Below, in pieces: positions 34,721 to 43,670 of a stretch of DNA of 64,000 bases. The notes beneath the pieces are model-generated. The model saw only the letters and a program-made list of their open reading frames with translations. It was not told the origin of the DNA and did not search any database. Location: positions 62,001 to 126,000 of the forward strand of contig JAQWMX010000007.1 in NCBI GenBank assembly GCA_029246545.1. The letters run 5' to 3'. The position numbers were made by a program, and so were the translations under genes. Within the stretch, counting starts at the first letter, position 1, and each line of letters starts with the position of its first letter. The stretch is from Gammaproteobacteria bacterium. Lineage in GTDB: Bacteria; Pseudomonadota; Gammaproteobacteria; Pseudomonadales; Pseudohongiellaceae.

Positions 34721-36856
34721 TTAGAACGAATAAGTTGCGTTTAGTCCAAATGTTCTTGGCGCGCCTGCTTGTTGATATATTTCATTCTGCCAGCCGTTAC
34801 GGGCATCGGCAGCAAAATATAAACCGTGCACTGAATAGTCTTCATCTGTCAGGTTTCGGGCCCACAAAGTAAGTTCAACATCACCTAGTTGATAGTTAAT
34901 GCTCGCATGCATCTGGTTGTAGCCATCGAGTTGACCATCGTGATAGTAGCCATAATAGCTTTGGTCTCTACCTTCCAATTCTACTTTAAGTTTTAAATTT
35001 GAATTAAAAGAATACTCACCGCCTACAGCATATTGCCAGCTAGGTGCTTTAGCTTGGTCACGATCGTTCCGCGAGACAAAAGCATTAGCATCTAGATCGA
35101 ATACGCTGAGATTATTTATTTCAGTTTCTAGAAAGCCAAGACTAAGGAAATAACCCAGATCAGAGTTGGCTTGATAGTTAACTTCAATTTCAGCGCCATA
35201 ATTACTCGCATCGCTGTTACTATCAAGATAACCAATCCAAAGGCCTGCGCCAGCATCCCACATCCAACTTTCTAATTGAGCTTGGTCTCTGTCTGTATGG
35301 AAGAGGGCAGCACGTAAGCTAAGTGCATCATTAAAAAAGTAACGTTTTAATCCAACTTCTTTATTCAGCAATGTTTCAGTTTCAAAACGTAACTTATCAG
35401 CTGTAAAAGCTTGAAATGGTGCTGACATCCAGATTGCATTAGCGCTAGTGGAAGTGTTTACACCACCAGGTTTCTCCGATTGGGTTAGGCCGGCATAAAG
35501 TAATGTGTCATTGATGCAATATTCCAGTCTTATCTCACCACCCCACAAATTTTCTTTACTGTCAGTTACAAAAAGGTTGGTGTCTGAATAATCATCAGAA
35601 TAACGCTCAAAACGTAAGCCAGCTGTCAGAGTTAAATTGTCGCTAAGACTAAATTGATATTGACCATATAGTGCATAACGTAAGGCAGAATAGTCACTGT
35701 TTGAAGCAAAGTTGCCGAAAAATACACTGTTGTATTGATAGGCTAATTCTTCATCAGTTTTTTTCACATAAAAACCAGCAACTAATTTTTCGTTAACTGA
35801 ATTAAGTCTTACATCCAACACGTTTTGTTTTGAATCTCTGACAAAGCCTTCACTGGCTTGGTCAAAATCAAATGCCGTACAAGCAGGGTCTGTGTTACAA
35901 AAACTATTGTTAACCCAGTCGGCATCATAGGCGTAGTCATTATTACTATCATTTAAGCTATAACTTGCGGTTAGTTCATAGTTGTCACTAATTGACCAAA
36001 TAGAGCTAATTGAAGCTGCGTATAATTCATTTTCATCTTTACCTGGCTGATCTGATTGAGTATCTCTAATATTATCAAGTGACCAAGCGTCATAGCCGTT
36101 TTCACTATTAAAATGTATAAGGTTGAATGCAAAACTAAGATCATCGCTAACTTGCCAATCAAGCATTCCTCGAAAATTCTGCTCTCCATAAGCATTAGAA
36201 TCATTAATGTTAAGAAAACGATTTTGCACAAAACCATTCCCCTGGTTTTGTTGTAAGGTTAAACGCCCAAGTAAATTATTGTTCAAAGCCCCGCTCGTGC
36301 TTAGCCCCAAGTTACGCTGGCCATAATTCCCAAAGCCAGTTGAAAGTGTTGTGTTGAATTCGTCAGTTGGGGGGATAGTTTTTAAATTAATTAAACCTGC
36401 ATGACCCGAGCTTCCATAACGAGTTCCTTGCGGACCTCTTAAAACTTCTATTTGTTCAACACCAAATAATGAAGCTGCTGCTGCGTTAGAACCAAGTTCA
36501 ATATTGTCCAGATTAATTCCGACTGAGGGGTAATATTTAGGATCTTGAAATTGTTCTAGGTCACCTATGCCTCTGAGTTGTATAAAACGGCTGCGCGACC
36601 CTGCTGAAGACCAATTAAGATTAGGTATTGATGAGAATGCTTCCTCAAGATGCTGTGCACCACGCATCTGTATAGCCCCACTGGAAATTGCGCTCACACT
36701 ATTAGCACTTTGCATTAAAGGTGTATTGAAAAAATCAGCAGTGATTACTATTTCTTCGATTGATGGATTGCTTTGTTGTGCCAAAGTAAAAGCACTGTGC
36801 GCACTAAAGATTATTGTAGTAACTAGCGTTAGTAGGTATGAGGAAATTTGTCTCAT
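34721..36856 (-). CDS. TonB-dependent receptor under TPP riboswitch control (probable thiamine transporter)
   Basis: 711 residues; signal peptide ends at TLAQQ. The plug domain has EEIVITADFF, LEEAFSSIPNLNW, FIQLRGIGD and IEVLRGPQGTRYGSSGHAGLINL; the rest is a 22-strand-type barrel ending NATYSF with a terminal Phe. Such receptors import scarce ligands across the outer membrane using TonB energy. The TPP riboswitch directly upstream indicates that the ligand is thiamine, a phosphate ester or a precursor, as proposed for riboswitch-linked receptors (omr1) in other Proteobacteria. No inner-membrane thiamine carrier lies beside it. Confidence 0.9.
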   Translation of the reverse strand: MRQISSYLLTLVTTIIFSAHSAFTLAQQSNPSIEEIVITADFFNTPLMQSANSVSAISSGAIQMRGAQHLEEAFSSIPNLNWSSAGSRSRFIQLRGIGDLEQFQDPKYYPSVGINLDNIELGSNAAAASLFGVEQIEVLRGPQGTRYGSSGHAGLINLKTIPPTDEFNTTLSTGFGNYGQRNLGLSTSGALNNNLLGRLTLQQNQGNGFVQNRFLNINDSNAYGEQNFRGMLDWQVSDDLSFAFNLIHFNSENGYDAWSLDNIRDTQSDQPGKDENELYAASISSIWSISDNYELTASYSLNDSNNDYAYDADWVNNSFCNTDPACTAFDFDQASEGFVRDSKQNVLDVRLNSVNEKLVAGFYVKKTDEELAYQYNSVFFGNFASNSDYSALRYALYGQYQFSLSDNLTLTAGLRFERYSDDYSDTNLFVTDSKENLWGGEIRLEYCINDTLLYAGLTQSEKPGGVNTSTSANAIWMSAPFQAFTADKLRFETETLLNKEVGLKRYFFNDALSLRAALFHTDRDQAQLESWMWDAGAGLWIGYLDSNSDASNYGAEIEVNYQANSDLGYFLSLGFLETEINNLSVFDLDANAFVSRNDRDQAKAPSWQYAVGGEYSFNSNLKLKVELEGRDQSYYGYYHDGQLDGYNQMHASINYQLGDVELTLWARNLTDEDYSVHGLYFAADARNGWQNEIYQQAGAPRTFGLNATYSF

Positions 36857-36859
36857 GCA

Positions 36860-36885
36860 TTCTCCGTTTAAATAGTATCGGAGAA
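36860..36885 (-). promoter_or_regulatory. Hairpin that sequesters the ribosome binding site of the TonB receptor
   Basis: On the minus strand TTCTCCG pairs with CGGAGAA across a 12-nt loop; CGGAGA is the Shine-Dalgarno sequence 4-5 nt before the ATG (36856). This is a natural expression platform for the riboswitch: ligand-bound state with the site closed, unbound state with it open. Confidence 0.7.
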
Positions 36886-36921
36886 AAAGGAAAAGTTGTT
36901 GATTTACAACTTATAAAACCC

Positions 36922-37020
36922 TATTCCTACGCCAGTATTAGCTGGTTCAGGTTCAAAGGGTTTGTTTCTTTATTAATCAAATTAACAGAAACATCTCAGG
37001 CATTAGCCACCCCTCAGGAT
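36922..37020 (-). ncRNA. TPP (thiamine pyrophosphate) riboswitch
   Basis: Read on the minus strand the conserved THI-box blocks occur in order: ATCCTGAGGGGTGGC, GCCTGAGA, then after a variable P3 arm CCCTTTGAACCTGA, and finally ACTGGCGTAGGAAT. P1 forms between ATCCT and AGGAAT at the ends. The CTGAGA and CCTTTGAACCTGA cores, which contact the pyrimidine and pyrophosphate, are exact. It lies about 65 nt before the TonB receptor start. Confidence 0.93.
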
Positions 37021-37213
37021 GCTGGGCACTTTATTATAAGAATTGGTTTTTTACAAGTGTAGTTTCTGCTAAATTAAGTAATGTTTAATTCATCTTATTA
37101 TTTTATTGATATCAATATGCCTTCATTCTAGTTATGCAATGAATCACTTAAAGTAATAGTTATGATTATACTATTCGTGCAGAATATATTAATAAATTTT
37201 GAAGAGCTTCAAC

Positions 37214-37579
37214 ATGGCTGTTAGTGGTACTCAATTATTTATAGATTATCTTTCATTAGAGTTAAATTTAGATAAGTCAGTTGCACCTGATCTGGGCAGC
37301 TGGGGTCGAGTGGGCACAACACTAGGCGCACTAAGTCTAAAGTTAAGCCTGATGGATATGGAAAAGATTAATAATTTGTTGGAAATTCAAGAACAATCTG
37401 GCGGGTTATTTGGAGATGTTGCGGTTGAGCTTGGTTACCTGACTCTGGGGCAAGTTGATAAATTATTAAATATTCAAAAATGGTGTAGACGAGAAGAAAT
37501 CTTACATCGCCTTTTACTTTCCAGCACTATCAACGAAGATCAATACCGCAGGTTTGCACCTAAAGTTTACTTATTCTAA
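37214..37579 (+). CDS. Small protein with MshEN-like helical repeats
   Basis: About 121 residues from ATG 37214; the TTG at 37199 lacks support. Two similar helical units occur: LGALSLKLSLMDMEKINNLLEIQEQSGGLFGDVAVELGYL and TLGQVDKLLNIQKWCRREEIL (given here in parts: LLEIQEQSGG, FGDVAVELGYL, QVDKLLNIQKW). This LxxLGxLT-xQ-x-LLxxQ rhythm is that of the N-terminal domains of GspE/PilB/MshE ATPases, which bind cyclic di-GMP in some members. A free-standing protein of this kind is of unknown role. No operon partner is visible. Confidence 0.65.
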   Translation: MAVSGTQLFIDYLSLELNLDKSVAPDLGSWGRVGTTLGALSLKLSLMDMEKINNLLEIQEQSGGLFGDVAVELGYLTLGQVDKLLNIQKWCRREEILHRLLLSSTINEDQYRRFAPKVYLF

Positions 37580-37598
37580 TTAGGTAAAGTAATCTAAA

Positions 37599-38150
37599 TT
37601 AAGCTATCGCAGCATGCACCTGATTGAATCTCTGCATATTACTGCCACTCACCGCAGTATATTCTATCGAGTAATCACCCAATTTATTTTGATATATGCG
37701 AAAAAGCTGCTCTCTATCTACTGGGTTTTCTCTAAGTGGATCAGGCTCCCAAGGAATTTGCCAATCACAAAGGATGTAATGCCGCGAATTGGTTTTGAGC
37801 TCCAGCTCAAATTGTTCAAGAATCCATTGCTCACAGCGGCCAAATTTAACTTCACTCCAAACGATTAAAACTAAAAGGTCAGTATCACAAACAAGGTGAT
37901 TGGGTTTTTGAGTTAGCGCTTCGTGTTCTTTTTCGATGTGCTGTTTTGCAATGTTAAGAATATCTGATTGTTGATAGCTGAAAGAGTCGAAAACTGAGTC
38001 ACTAGTTTTTTCTTCAAAGCTTTTTTTTTCTTGAAGATAGGCGCGAGACTGCTCTAGTAGAATAGGGGAGGACCAATAATTAGCTAGTGCAGATGCCAAA
38101 GTCGTCTTACCTGACGACTCTGGCCCAGTGAGGACATGGATTTGGGTCAT
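37599..38150 (-). CDS. P-loop kinase-like protein, NadR/ribosylnicotinamide-kinase type
   Basis: 183 residues. Walker A GPESSGKTTLASALA at residues 9-23, then LEQSRAYLQ where NadR has its E-x-AR-x-Y motif, VCDTDLLVLIVWSEVKFG (Walker B region), and CDWQIPWEPDPLRENP resembling the kinase lid. NadR-type kinases phosphorylate nicotinamide riboside; related proteins near thiamine genes exist. The start lies 24 bp after the end of the M16 peptidase gene on the same strand, so they are probably co-transcribed, though no functional link is evident. Confidence 0.78.
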   Translation of the reverse strand: MTQIHVLTGPESSGKTTLASALANYWSSPILLEQSRAYLQEKKSFEEKTSDSVFDSFSYQQSDILNIAKQHIEKEHEALTQKPNHLVCDTDLLVLIVWSEVKFGRCEQWILEQFELELKTNSRHYILCDWQIPWEPDPLRENPVDREQLFRIYQNKLGDYSIEYTAVSGSNMQRFNQVHAAIA

Positions 38151-38174
38151 AATCTTGTATGCTAAAGCCAGTTT

Positions 38175-41093
38175 TTAAAGAGGCTGGCCTTCGCTATCTA
38201 ATTCTACGATGTTATATCCAAGGTCAATTAATGATTGCTCAATTAATGCCTTATCACCAACGACGACTAAAATCATTTCTTCAATTGGTAGATGTTCTCT
38301 GGCTAGGTCATTAACCCGATCCGAAGTCAGATCATTAATAATTTGTTGTTGTACGTTTACGAAGTTTCTATCCAAGTCATATTCAATAATCTGTCCAAGT
38401 AAGCGTGATTTTTGCCCTGGTGTTTCATAATCTAATGCTTCACTTTGGCCAATGGCACTCTTGGTGAAAGCAAGTTCTTCTGCTGTGATTCCTTGATCTC
38501 TGAACTGTGTTATTTCATTGGTAAATTGCACTATGGAGTCAGCGGTAGAATCTGCTCTAACACTGGCAGAGGCAGTAAAGGGCCCTGGGTATTGAGTGGC
38601 AGAAAATCGACTACGGGCGCCATAGGTATAGCCTTTATCTTCACGTAAATTAAGGTTTATTCTGCTGTTGAATGCGCCACCAAGGGTATAATTCATCAAA
38701 TAGCGTTCAAAATATTCACCGGTAGGGTCATAGGTTAAATTGCCCATATGACCGATTCGAATTTCTGATTGTGGTGCTAGTGGTTTATCGATCAGATACA
38801 AAGTGTTTTCAGTTATTACTGGCGTCGATGGTAATCCAACAAGCTCAATTCCTTGGTTAGGGATATTTGTCAAAAAGTCTAATTTTGGCAAGATTTCATC
38901 TTGTTCAATATCGCCAATCACGATGACATCTAATACTTGAGAAACGAGGCTTTGACGACTGAAATTTTGAATGTCTTCAAGAGTAATAATCTCTAAGGTG
39001 TCAATTTCTCCAGCTGGAGAAACTGCAAAGGGGTGGCCTGCACCATAGATCAACTCCCGATAAACATTCGCAGCGATTGAACTTGGCTCTTCTTTATCGG
39101 CTTCAATACTTTCTATTGTTTGTTGGCGTAATCGGATTAAGTCATCTTCTGTAAAAACTGAAGAAAATAGTCGTTCTTCAAGCAATTCTAAAGTTGCATC
39201 AAGATTGCGACTTAAGCTACGCATACTGATAGTAGTACCTTGTGAACCAGCAGTAACGGAAATGCTACTGCCGAGTTTATCTAATTCAATCTCAAACGCT
39301 TCCGATGTGAAATTTCCAGTATTTTCATTCATCATGTCAGCGGTAAGACTAGCTAAGCCATATTTCTCTGGGCTCTCCAGTAAATGTCCGCCATCAAAAC
39401 TCATTCTGATATTTACAGTAGGTATTTCATCACTCAATGCGCCTATGATATCGATGCCGTTATCCAAAGTGGTTTCCCAATATTCTGGCATGATGACTAA
39501 AGGACTAGGGCCGGCTTGAGGCTGAGAGGATCGATCAAAAGCAGACACAACTACGCGTTCTTCTAGGTTGCCATTACTGCTTTCTAAGCGGCTAAGTTGA
39601 GAGGGAATCATGAAGTTATCTGGTTGCGCCTGACCTTCTGGATCGTCACTAGGCACGACACTTAAAATGACTGCTGCTTTATCTTTAATATAGGTATTGA
39701 AAACACGAATGACATCTTCCTTAGTAAGATTTCGTATGGTTTCTAACTCATCAGGAATAATATTCGGGTTGTCATATAAATACTGGTAATAAGCTAATTG
39801 CGAGACTTTACCGCTGACACTAGCCAAGCTATTGATCAAGCTACTTTCTTGCTGTGCTTTATATATCTGTAGATCATCGTCAGAGATAGAATCGGCATCA
39901 AAGTTTGCCAGCACTGCTCGCATTTCCTCTTCAAACTGACTCAATGGCGTGCCAGGATAGGGTAATACAAGAAAGGTTAAGGATCCTGCTAGTTCCATAT
40001 CGCGGTTAAAGCCACTTGCTTGGATAGCTTTATTGGTGAGAATAAACTCCTTATAGAAAAAAGATTTTCTGCCTACAGTAATTACTTCATTCAGGGCTTC
40101 AAGAGCAACACGATCAGGGTGATCAGAAGGCACTGTTGGAAAAGTAAAAAATAGCCCTGGAAATCGAATATTCTGATCGACATAGGAAACATAGCGATCG
40201 GCATCAAGTATCACAGGCTCTTGAGAATCTGGAAGTACTTCAGGTCCGGCAGGCATTTCTCCAAAATATTGGTTAACTAGATTCAGAACTTCGGTTTCAT
40301 CAACGTTACCACCAATAGTCAGTGTGGCATTATTGGGGCCATACCAGCGCAGAAAAAATTGCTTTAAGTCGTCTAGAGTTGCAGCGTCTAAATCTTCAGT
40401 GAAACCAATTGTGGGCCATGAATAGGGGTGTTCAGGCGGATACAATGTTGAGTTATTAACTTCATTCCAGCGGCCATAAGGGCTGTTATCATAATTAACG
40501 CCACGCTCATTTTTGACGGTATCGCGTTGGTTTTCGAATTTCTCCTGAGTAACAGCGTCCAGTAGAAAACCCATACGATCAGATTCCAGCCACAACATCG
40601 TTTCTAATTGATTGCTGGGTACTGTCTGATAATAATTAGTGCGATCAAAGCTAGTAGTCCCGTTCATAGTACCGCCAGATTCAGTCACAATACGAAAGTG
40701 TTCTTCATCGCCAACATGTTCGGAACCCTGGAACATCATATGCTCAAAGAAATGAGCAAAACCCGAGCGCCGTGGTTCTTCACGGGCAGACCCGACATGA
40801 TAAGTAACGTCAACTCTAACTAATGGGTCTGAGTGGTCTTCATGAATGACTATCTTTAAACCGTTTTCCAACTGAAATTTGCTATACGGGATAAGCAAGT
40901 CATCAGCTTCAGCTTCTACTCTTTCTAGCAGAGTAACGCCAATAGGAAGAGCATTACTTTCAGATGAGCTATCTGTTACAACCGAGATGTCGCCATCTAC
41001 ATTTGAATTTTCAGAAGCACCACAAGCAAATAGTAAAGTGCAGAGAACACTTAAAATTAGAGCTTTTAATGGAAGTTTTATTGTAGGGAGCAT
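38175..41093 (-). CDS. M16-family zinc metallopeptidase lipoprotein (pitrilysin type)
   Basis: About 972 residues from ATG 41093, which has GAGG 6 nt upstream; earlier in-frame starts lack one. The N-terminus MLPTIKLPLKAL... ends in a lipobox LLFACGAS, so it is anchored in the envelope. The inverted zinc motif HFFEH lies in SGFAHFFEHMMFQG with the downstream Glu in the usual place (NERGVNYDN). Two M16 repeats are present; the second (after about 500) keeps the fold (LTADMMNENTGNF) but lacks HxxEH, as normal for pitrilysin proteins. It probably degrades peptides in the periplasm. Confidence 0.93.
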   Translation of the reverse strand: MLPTIKLPLKALILSVLCTLLFACGASENSNVDGDISVVTDSSSESNALPIGVTLLERVEAEADDLLIPYSKFQLENGLKIVIHEDHSDPLVRVDVTYHVGSAREEPRRSGFAHFFEHMMFQGSEHVGDEEHFRIVTESGGTMNGTTSFDRTNYYQTVPSNQLETMLWLESDRMGFLLDAVTQEKFENQRDTVKNERGVNYDNSPYGRWNEVNNSTLYPPEHPYSWPTIGFTEDLDAATLDDLKQFFLRWYGPNNATLTIGGNVDETEVLNLVNQYFGEMPAGPEVLPDSQEPVILDADRYVSYVDQNIRFPGLFFTFPTVPSDHPDRVALEALNEVITVGRKSFFYKEFILTNKAIQASGFNRDMELAGSLTFLVLPYPGTPLSQFEEEMRAVLANFDADSISDDDLQIYKAQQESSLINSLASVSGKVSQLAYYQYLYDNPNIIPDELETIRNLTKEDVIRVFNTYIKDKAAVILSVVPSDDPEGQAQPDNFMIPSQLSRLESSNGNLEERVVVSAFDRSSQPQAGPSPLVIMPEYWETTLDNGIDIIGALSDEIPTVNIRMSFDGGHLLESPEKYGLASLTADMMNENTGNFTSEAFEIELDKLGSSISVTAGSQGTTISMRSLSRNLDATLELLEERLFSSVFTEDDLIRLRQQTIESIEADKEEPSSIAANVYRELIYGAGHPFAVSPAGEIDTLEIITLEDIQNFSRQSLVSQVLDVIVIGDIEQDEILPKLDFLTNIPNQGIELVGLPSTPVITENTLYLIDKPLAPQSEIRIGHMGNLTYDPTGEYFERYLMNYTLGGAFNSRINLNLREDKGYTYGARSRFSATQYPGPFTASASVRADSTADSIVQFTNEITQFRDQGITAEELAFTKSAIGQSEALDYETPGQKSRLLGQIIEYDLDRNFVNVQQQIINDLTSDRVNDLAREHLPIEEMILVVVGDKALIEQSLIDLGYNIVELDSEGQPL

Positions 41094-41218
41094 CCCGAGC
41101 CTCATGTTTATTAAAAGAAGGAAGTGAAGACGCAAGATTAAAGCATAAGATGCCTATTGCCGCTAGCCATAGGGGAGATAATCGGATAGCTTTGGAGTCC
41201 AATTACCTGGAGATAAAT

Positions 41219-41749
41219 ATGTTTAATGAGTTAATGCAAAAATTATCCGCATTGTTAGCTGAGAACCCTTTAACAGACTTGTTAAACCTGTCTTATTATA
41301 GTTTTCCAGTTGTTGAGGTCATTCATGTTGTGACCTATGGCACTTTTTTTGGCGGCATGATGATGTTGGATTTTCGCTTGTTAGGCATTGGTCGTTTCAT
41401 TTCAAGTCAGCAAACTATCCGTCATATTTTAAATATTGCTTGGTTTGCGTTTGCTCTTGCAGTTTTAAGCGGCATTGTTTTTTTCTTTGTGACACCTTGG
41501 GAGTATCCAGTAAATCCAATATTCCAATACAAGATGCTGCTGATAGTGCTGGCAGGATTAAACGCCCTGTGGATGCATAAGTATCTATTAGCCGACATTG
41601 ATCAATGGGATATGGGTGTTCTTCCGCCTATTAAAGTCAGGATTTCTGCTTTTGTTTCGATATGTCTGTGGGTGGGTGTAGTAGCCTGTGGCCGCCTTAT
41701 TGCCTACAGTTCAAGCTATGGTTTGAATTATCCTGGTTTAGGTTTTTAG
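41219..41749 (+). CDS. Integral membrane protein of unknown function (DUF6644-like)
   Basis: 176 residues from ATG 41219 with GGAGA ribosome binding site; upstream in-frame codons overlap the divergent peptidase promoter. Four to five transmembrane helices. Conserved-looking polar points are the His in EVIHVVTYGTFFGG, Arg/Asp in MMLDFRLLGIGRF, and His in NALWMHKYL, which might ligate heme, but this is speculation. Divergent from the M16 peptidase. Confidence 0.65.
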   Translation: MFNELMQKLSALLAENPLTDLLNLSYYSFPVVEVIHVVTYGTFFGGMMMLDFRLLGIGRFISSQQTIRHILNIAWFAFALAVLSGIVFFFVTPWEYPVNPIFQYKMLLIVLAGLNALWMHKYLLADIDQWDMGVLPPIKVRISAFVSICLWVGVVACGRLIAYSSSYGLNYPGLGF

Positions 41750-41797
41750 CGCTAGGTATTAACGAGTTCCTTCATAGGAAGTTTTATTGGCAGCTTT

Positions 41798-42040
41798 TTA
41801 ACGAAAAGATTCATACTTCTTAACTGAAAAAGTTAATAAGCCTGCTACAAAAGCAAAGATCAACACAATAGTATCGATAAAGATTTTAAGGCATAGCCAT
41901 AATACAAATTGAATTCTTCGCATCCAACTCAAATTTAAAAAGCCCTCGCCGCTGTCTAGATAACCTTTAATAATTCTATTTTTTCTAAGCCAACGGTCGA
42001 GGGAGGGTGAATGCCTGGCTGTAATCATGGCGGCTACTGC
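41798..42040 (-). pseudogene. Membrane protein fragment, weakly DUF454 (YbaN)-like, 5' end lost
   Basis: The minus-strand frame gives ITARHSPSLDRWLRKNRIIKGYL followed by basic residues and two hydrophobic segments (IQFVLWLCLKIFI, TIVLIFAFVAGLL). ARHSPSLDRWL recalls the FARSSPRFHRWL block of DUF454 proteins, which normally follows a LPTTPF segment that is absent here. Upstream of about 42030 the bases read better as the tail of a plus-strand gene. I infer a decapitated fragment. Uncertain: it may be a short real protein starting at ATG 42082. Confidence 0.4.
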
Positions 42041-42168
42041 TTGAAAGTAAAATTGAACAAGAAGAAAAGTTAATTCAGTCACACATAGATGGCAGTGATG
42101 ATGGTTTTAATTTTTTGCGAGAAAAAGAAAAACTCGATAGTAAATCTGATCAATTATTAGACAAATAA
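42025..42168 (+). pseudogene. C-terminal fragment of an unknown hydrophilic protein
   Basis: Open plus-strand frame ending at TAA 42168, without a start codon: ESKIEQEEKLIQSHIDG then SDDGFNFLREKEKLDSKSD and QLLDK. The composition (charged, helical) is that of a genuine C-terminus and unlike random AT-rich DNA. No start or ribosome binding site precedes it. Together with the minus-strand fragment at 41798 it suggests another head-to-head deletion scar near 42030, like the one at 1328. Confidence 0.35.
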
Positions 42169-42217
42169 AGCCTTGCCGCGCTTTATAGTTTAATAAGCTT
42201 GCTGTAAATTCCATTCC

Positions 42218-42580
42218 ATGGCTAAACAACTCTTAAAACTGCGTAATGTTCCGCAAGATGAACTCGCCGAAATCTACGAATTGCTGGAGTCTAATGAGAT
42301 TGAATTTTATGAGACTAGTGCCGGTAATTGGGGAATTTCCATGCCGGCATTGTGGTTAGCTGATGATGAAGATTACCCTCAGGTACGTGCTATGTTGGAT
42401 GACTACAGCGAGCAAAGATACCAACGTGCGCGTGAGGAATATGAATACTTGAAGCAATCGGGTAAAACCCGTAATTTTTTTGATATAGCTCGTGAAAACC
42501 CTTTTAAAGTCGGTCTATATTTGGTTATCGTATTTGTATTAGTGTATTTTTCAATTGCCCCATTCACATCCATAATGTGA
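42218..42580 (+). CDS. DUF6164-type small membrane protein
   Basis: 120 residues. N-terminal LLKLRNVPQDELAEIYELLESNEIEFYETSAGNWGISMPALWL is a small ferredoxin-like fold typical of this family, followed by a charged linker (REEYEYLKQSG) and one C-terminal transmembrane helix (VGLYLVIVFVLVYFSIA). Function unknown. It precedes the pirin gene by 35 bp in the same direction and may be co-transcribed with it. Confidence 0.82.
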   Translation: MAKQLLKLRNVPQDELAEIYELLESNEIEFYETSAGNWGISMPALWLADDEDYPQVRAMLDDYSEQRYQRAREEYEYLKQSGKTRNFFDIARENPFKVGLYLVIVFVLVYFSIAPFTSIM

Positions 42581-42615
42581 ACAATTCTTAATACTTTAGA
42601 GGAAGTACATCAGCA

Positions 42616-43632
42616 ATGTCAGAAGCAATAATTAGTACACAAGTTTTAGGTTTACATTGGGAAGTTTCAGACCCTTTTCTATTTTGTGCATTTCACAACG
42701 ATAAATTTCCAAAAGGCAATGATAATTTAGGGCCTGACGCCTCCTTAGAAGGTAGACCTATGGGTCAAGACTTTCAGCTTAAAGATGGCTGGCGTATGTA
42801 TCACGGGCAACGTGTTGCAGGTTTTCCAGTGCACCCTCATAGGGGCTTTGAAACAGTCAGTATTGTTCCAGTAGGTCTGGTTGACCATGCTGATTCTATG
42901 GGAGCAGCTGGTCGTTACGGCAATGGTGACGTGCAGTGGCTTACAACAGGTAAAGGGGTGCAGCACAGTGAAATGTTTCCGCTGGTTAATAAAGAATCTG
43001 AAAACCCATTATTATTTTTCCAAATTTGGCTGAATATGCCAGCTGAAAGCAAAATGGCTAATCCTCATTTCGCCATGTTCTGGGATGAAGAAATTCCTAT
43101 ATATGAGACACAAGATGAAGCAGGCAATCAGATAAGGGCTAAAGTTATTGCCGGTGAAATAGATGGAGTAAAAGCGCTTACCCCTCCACCTGATTCTTGG
43201 GCTGCTAGAGCTGAAAGTAAAGTGACTATGTTATTAATTGATTTAGCTCCCGGAGCAAGCTGGACACTAGTTGCAGAAGACGCTGGTTTAAACCGTAGAC
43301 TTTATTTTTATGATGGCAATAGTATACAAGCTGAAGGGCACACTATCGCTGTGAATACTGGTATGCATTTAAATTCTGATGTGGATCTTAATATTAAAAA
43401 TACTGGCGAAAAAGCGGCACGCTTTTTGTTGCTGCAAGGTAAACCGATTGGAGAGCCTGTTGCGCAATATGGACCTTTCGTGATGAATACTCGTAATGAA
43501 TTAGAACAAGCCTTTAGTGATTATCAGAAGGATCAGTTTGGTGGTTGGCCATGGCAAGATCAGGACCAGGTGCATGGCACAAGAGGGCGCTTTGCTATTC
43601 ATGAAGATGGACGCGAAGAAGAGCCAACTTAA
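42616..43632 (+). CDS. Pirin family protein
   Basis: 338 residues, bicupin. The N-terminal cupin holds the metal ligands HPHRGFETVSIV and, later, the GVQHSEMFP His and Glu; VDHADSMGAAGRYGNGDVQW between them is the pirin hallmark. The C-terminal domain (LLIDLAPGASWTL, GKPIGEPVAQYGPFVMNT) matches pirin_C. Bacterial pirins include quercetin 2,3-dioxygenases and redox-linked regulators; which applies is unknown. RBS GAGGAAG precedes the ATG. Confidence 0.93.
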   Translation: MSEAIISTQVLGLHWEVSDPFLFCAFHNDKFPKGNDNLGPDASLEGRPMGQDFQLKDGWRMYHGQRVAGFPVHPHRGFETVSIVPVGLVDHADSMGAAGRYGNGDVQWLTTGKGVQHSEMFPLVNKESENPLLFFQIWLNMPAESKMANPHFAMFWDEEIPIYETQDEAGNQIRAKVIAGEIDGVKALTPPPDSWAARAESKVTMLLIDLAPGASWTLVAEDAGLNRRLYFYDGNSIQAEGHTIAVNTGMHLNSDVDLNIKNTGEKAARFLLLQGKPIGEPVAQYGPFVMNTRNELEQAFSDYQKDQFGGWPWQDQDQVHGTRGRFAIHEDGREEEPT

Positions 43633-43670
43633 TTAGTATTTAAAAATAAAATAAAGAAAAAGAGAAAATA

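Noticed and set aside
37118-37129. ATTGATATCAAT as an FNR box
   Set aside because: The half-sites lack the 4-nt spacer required by FNR.
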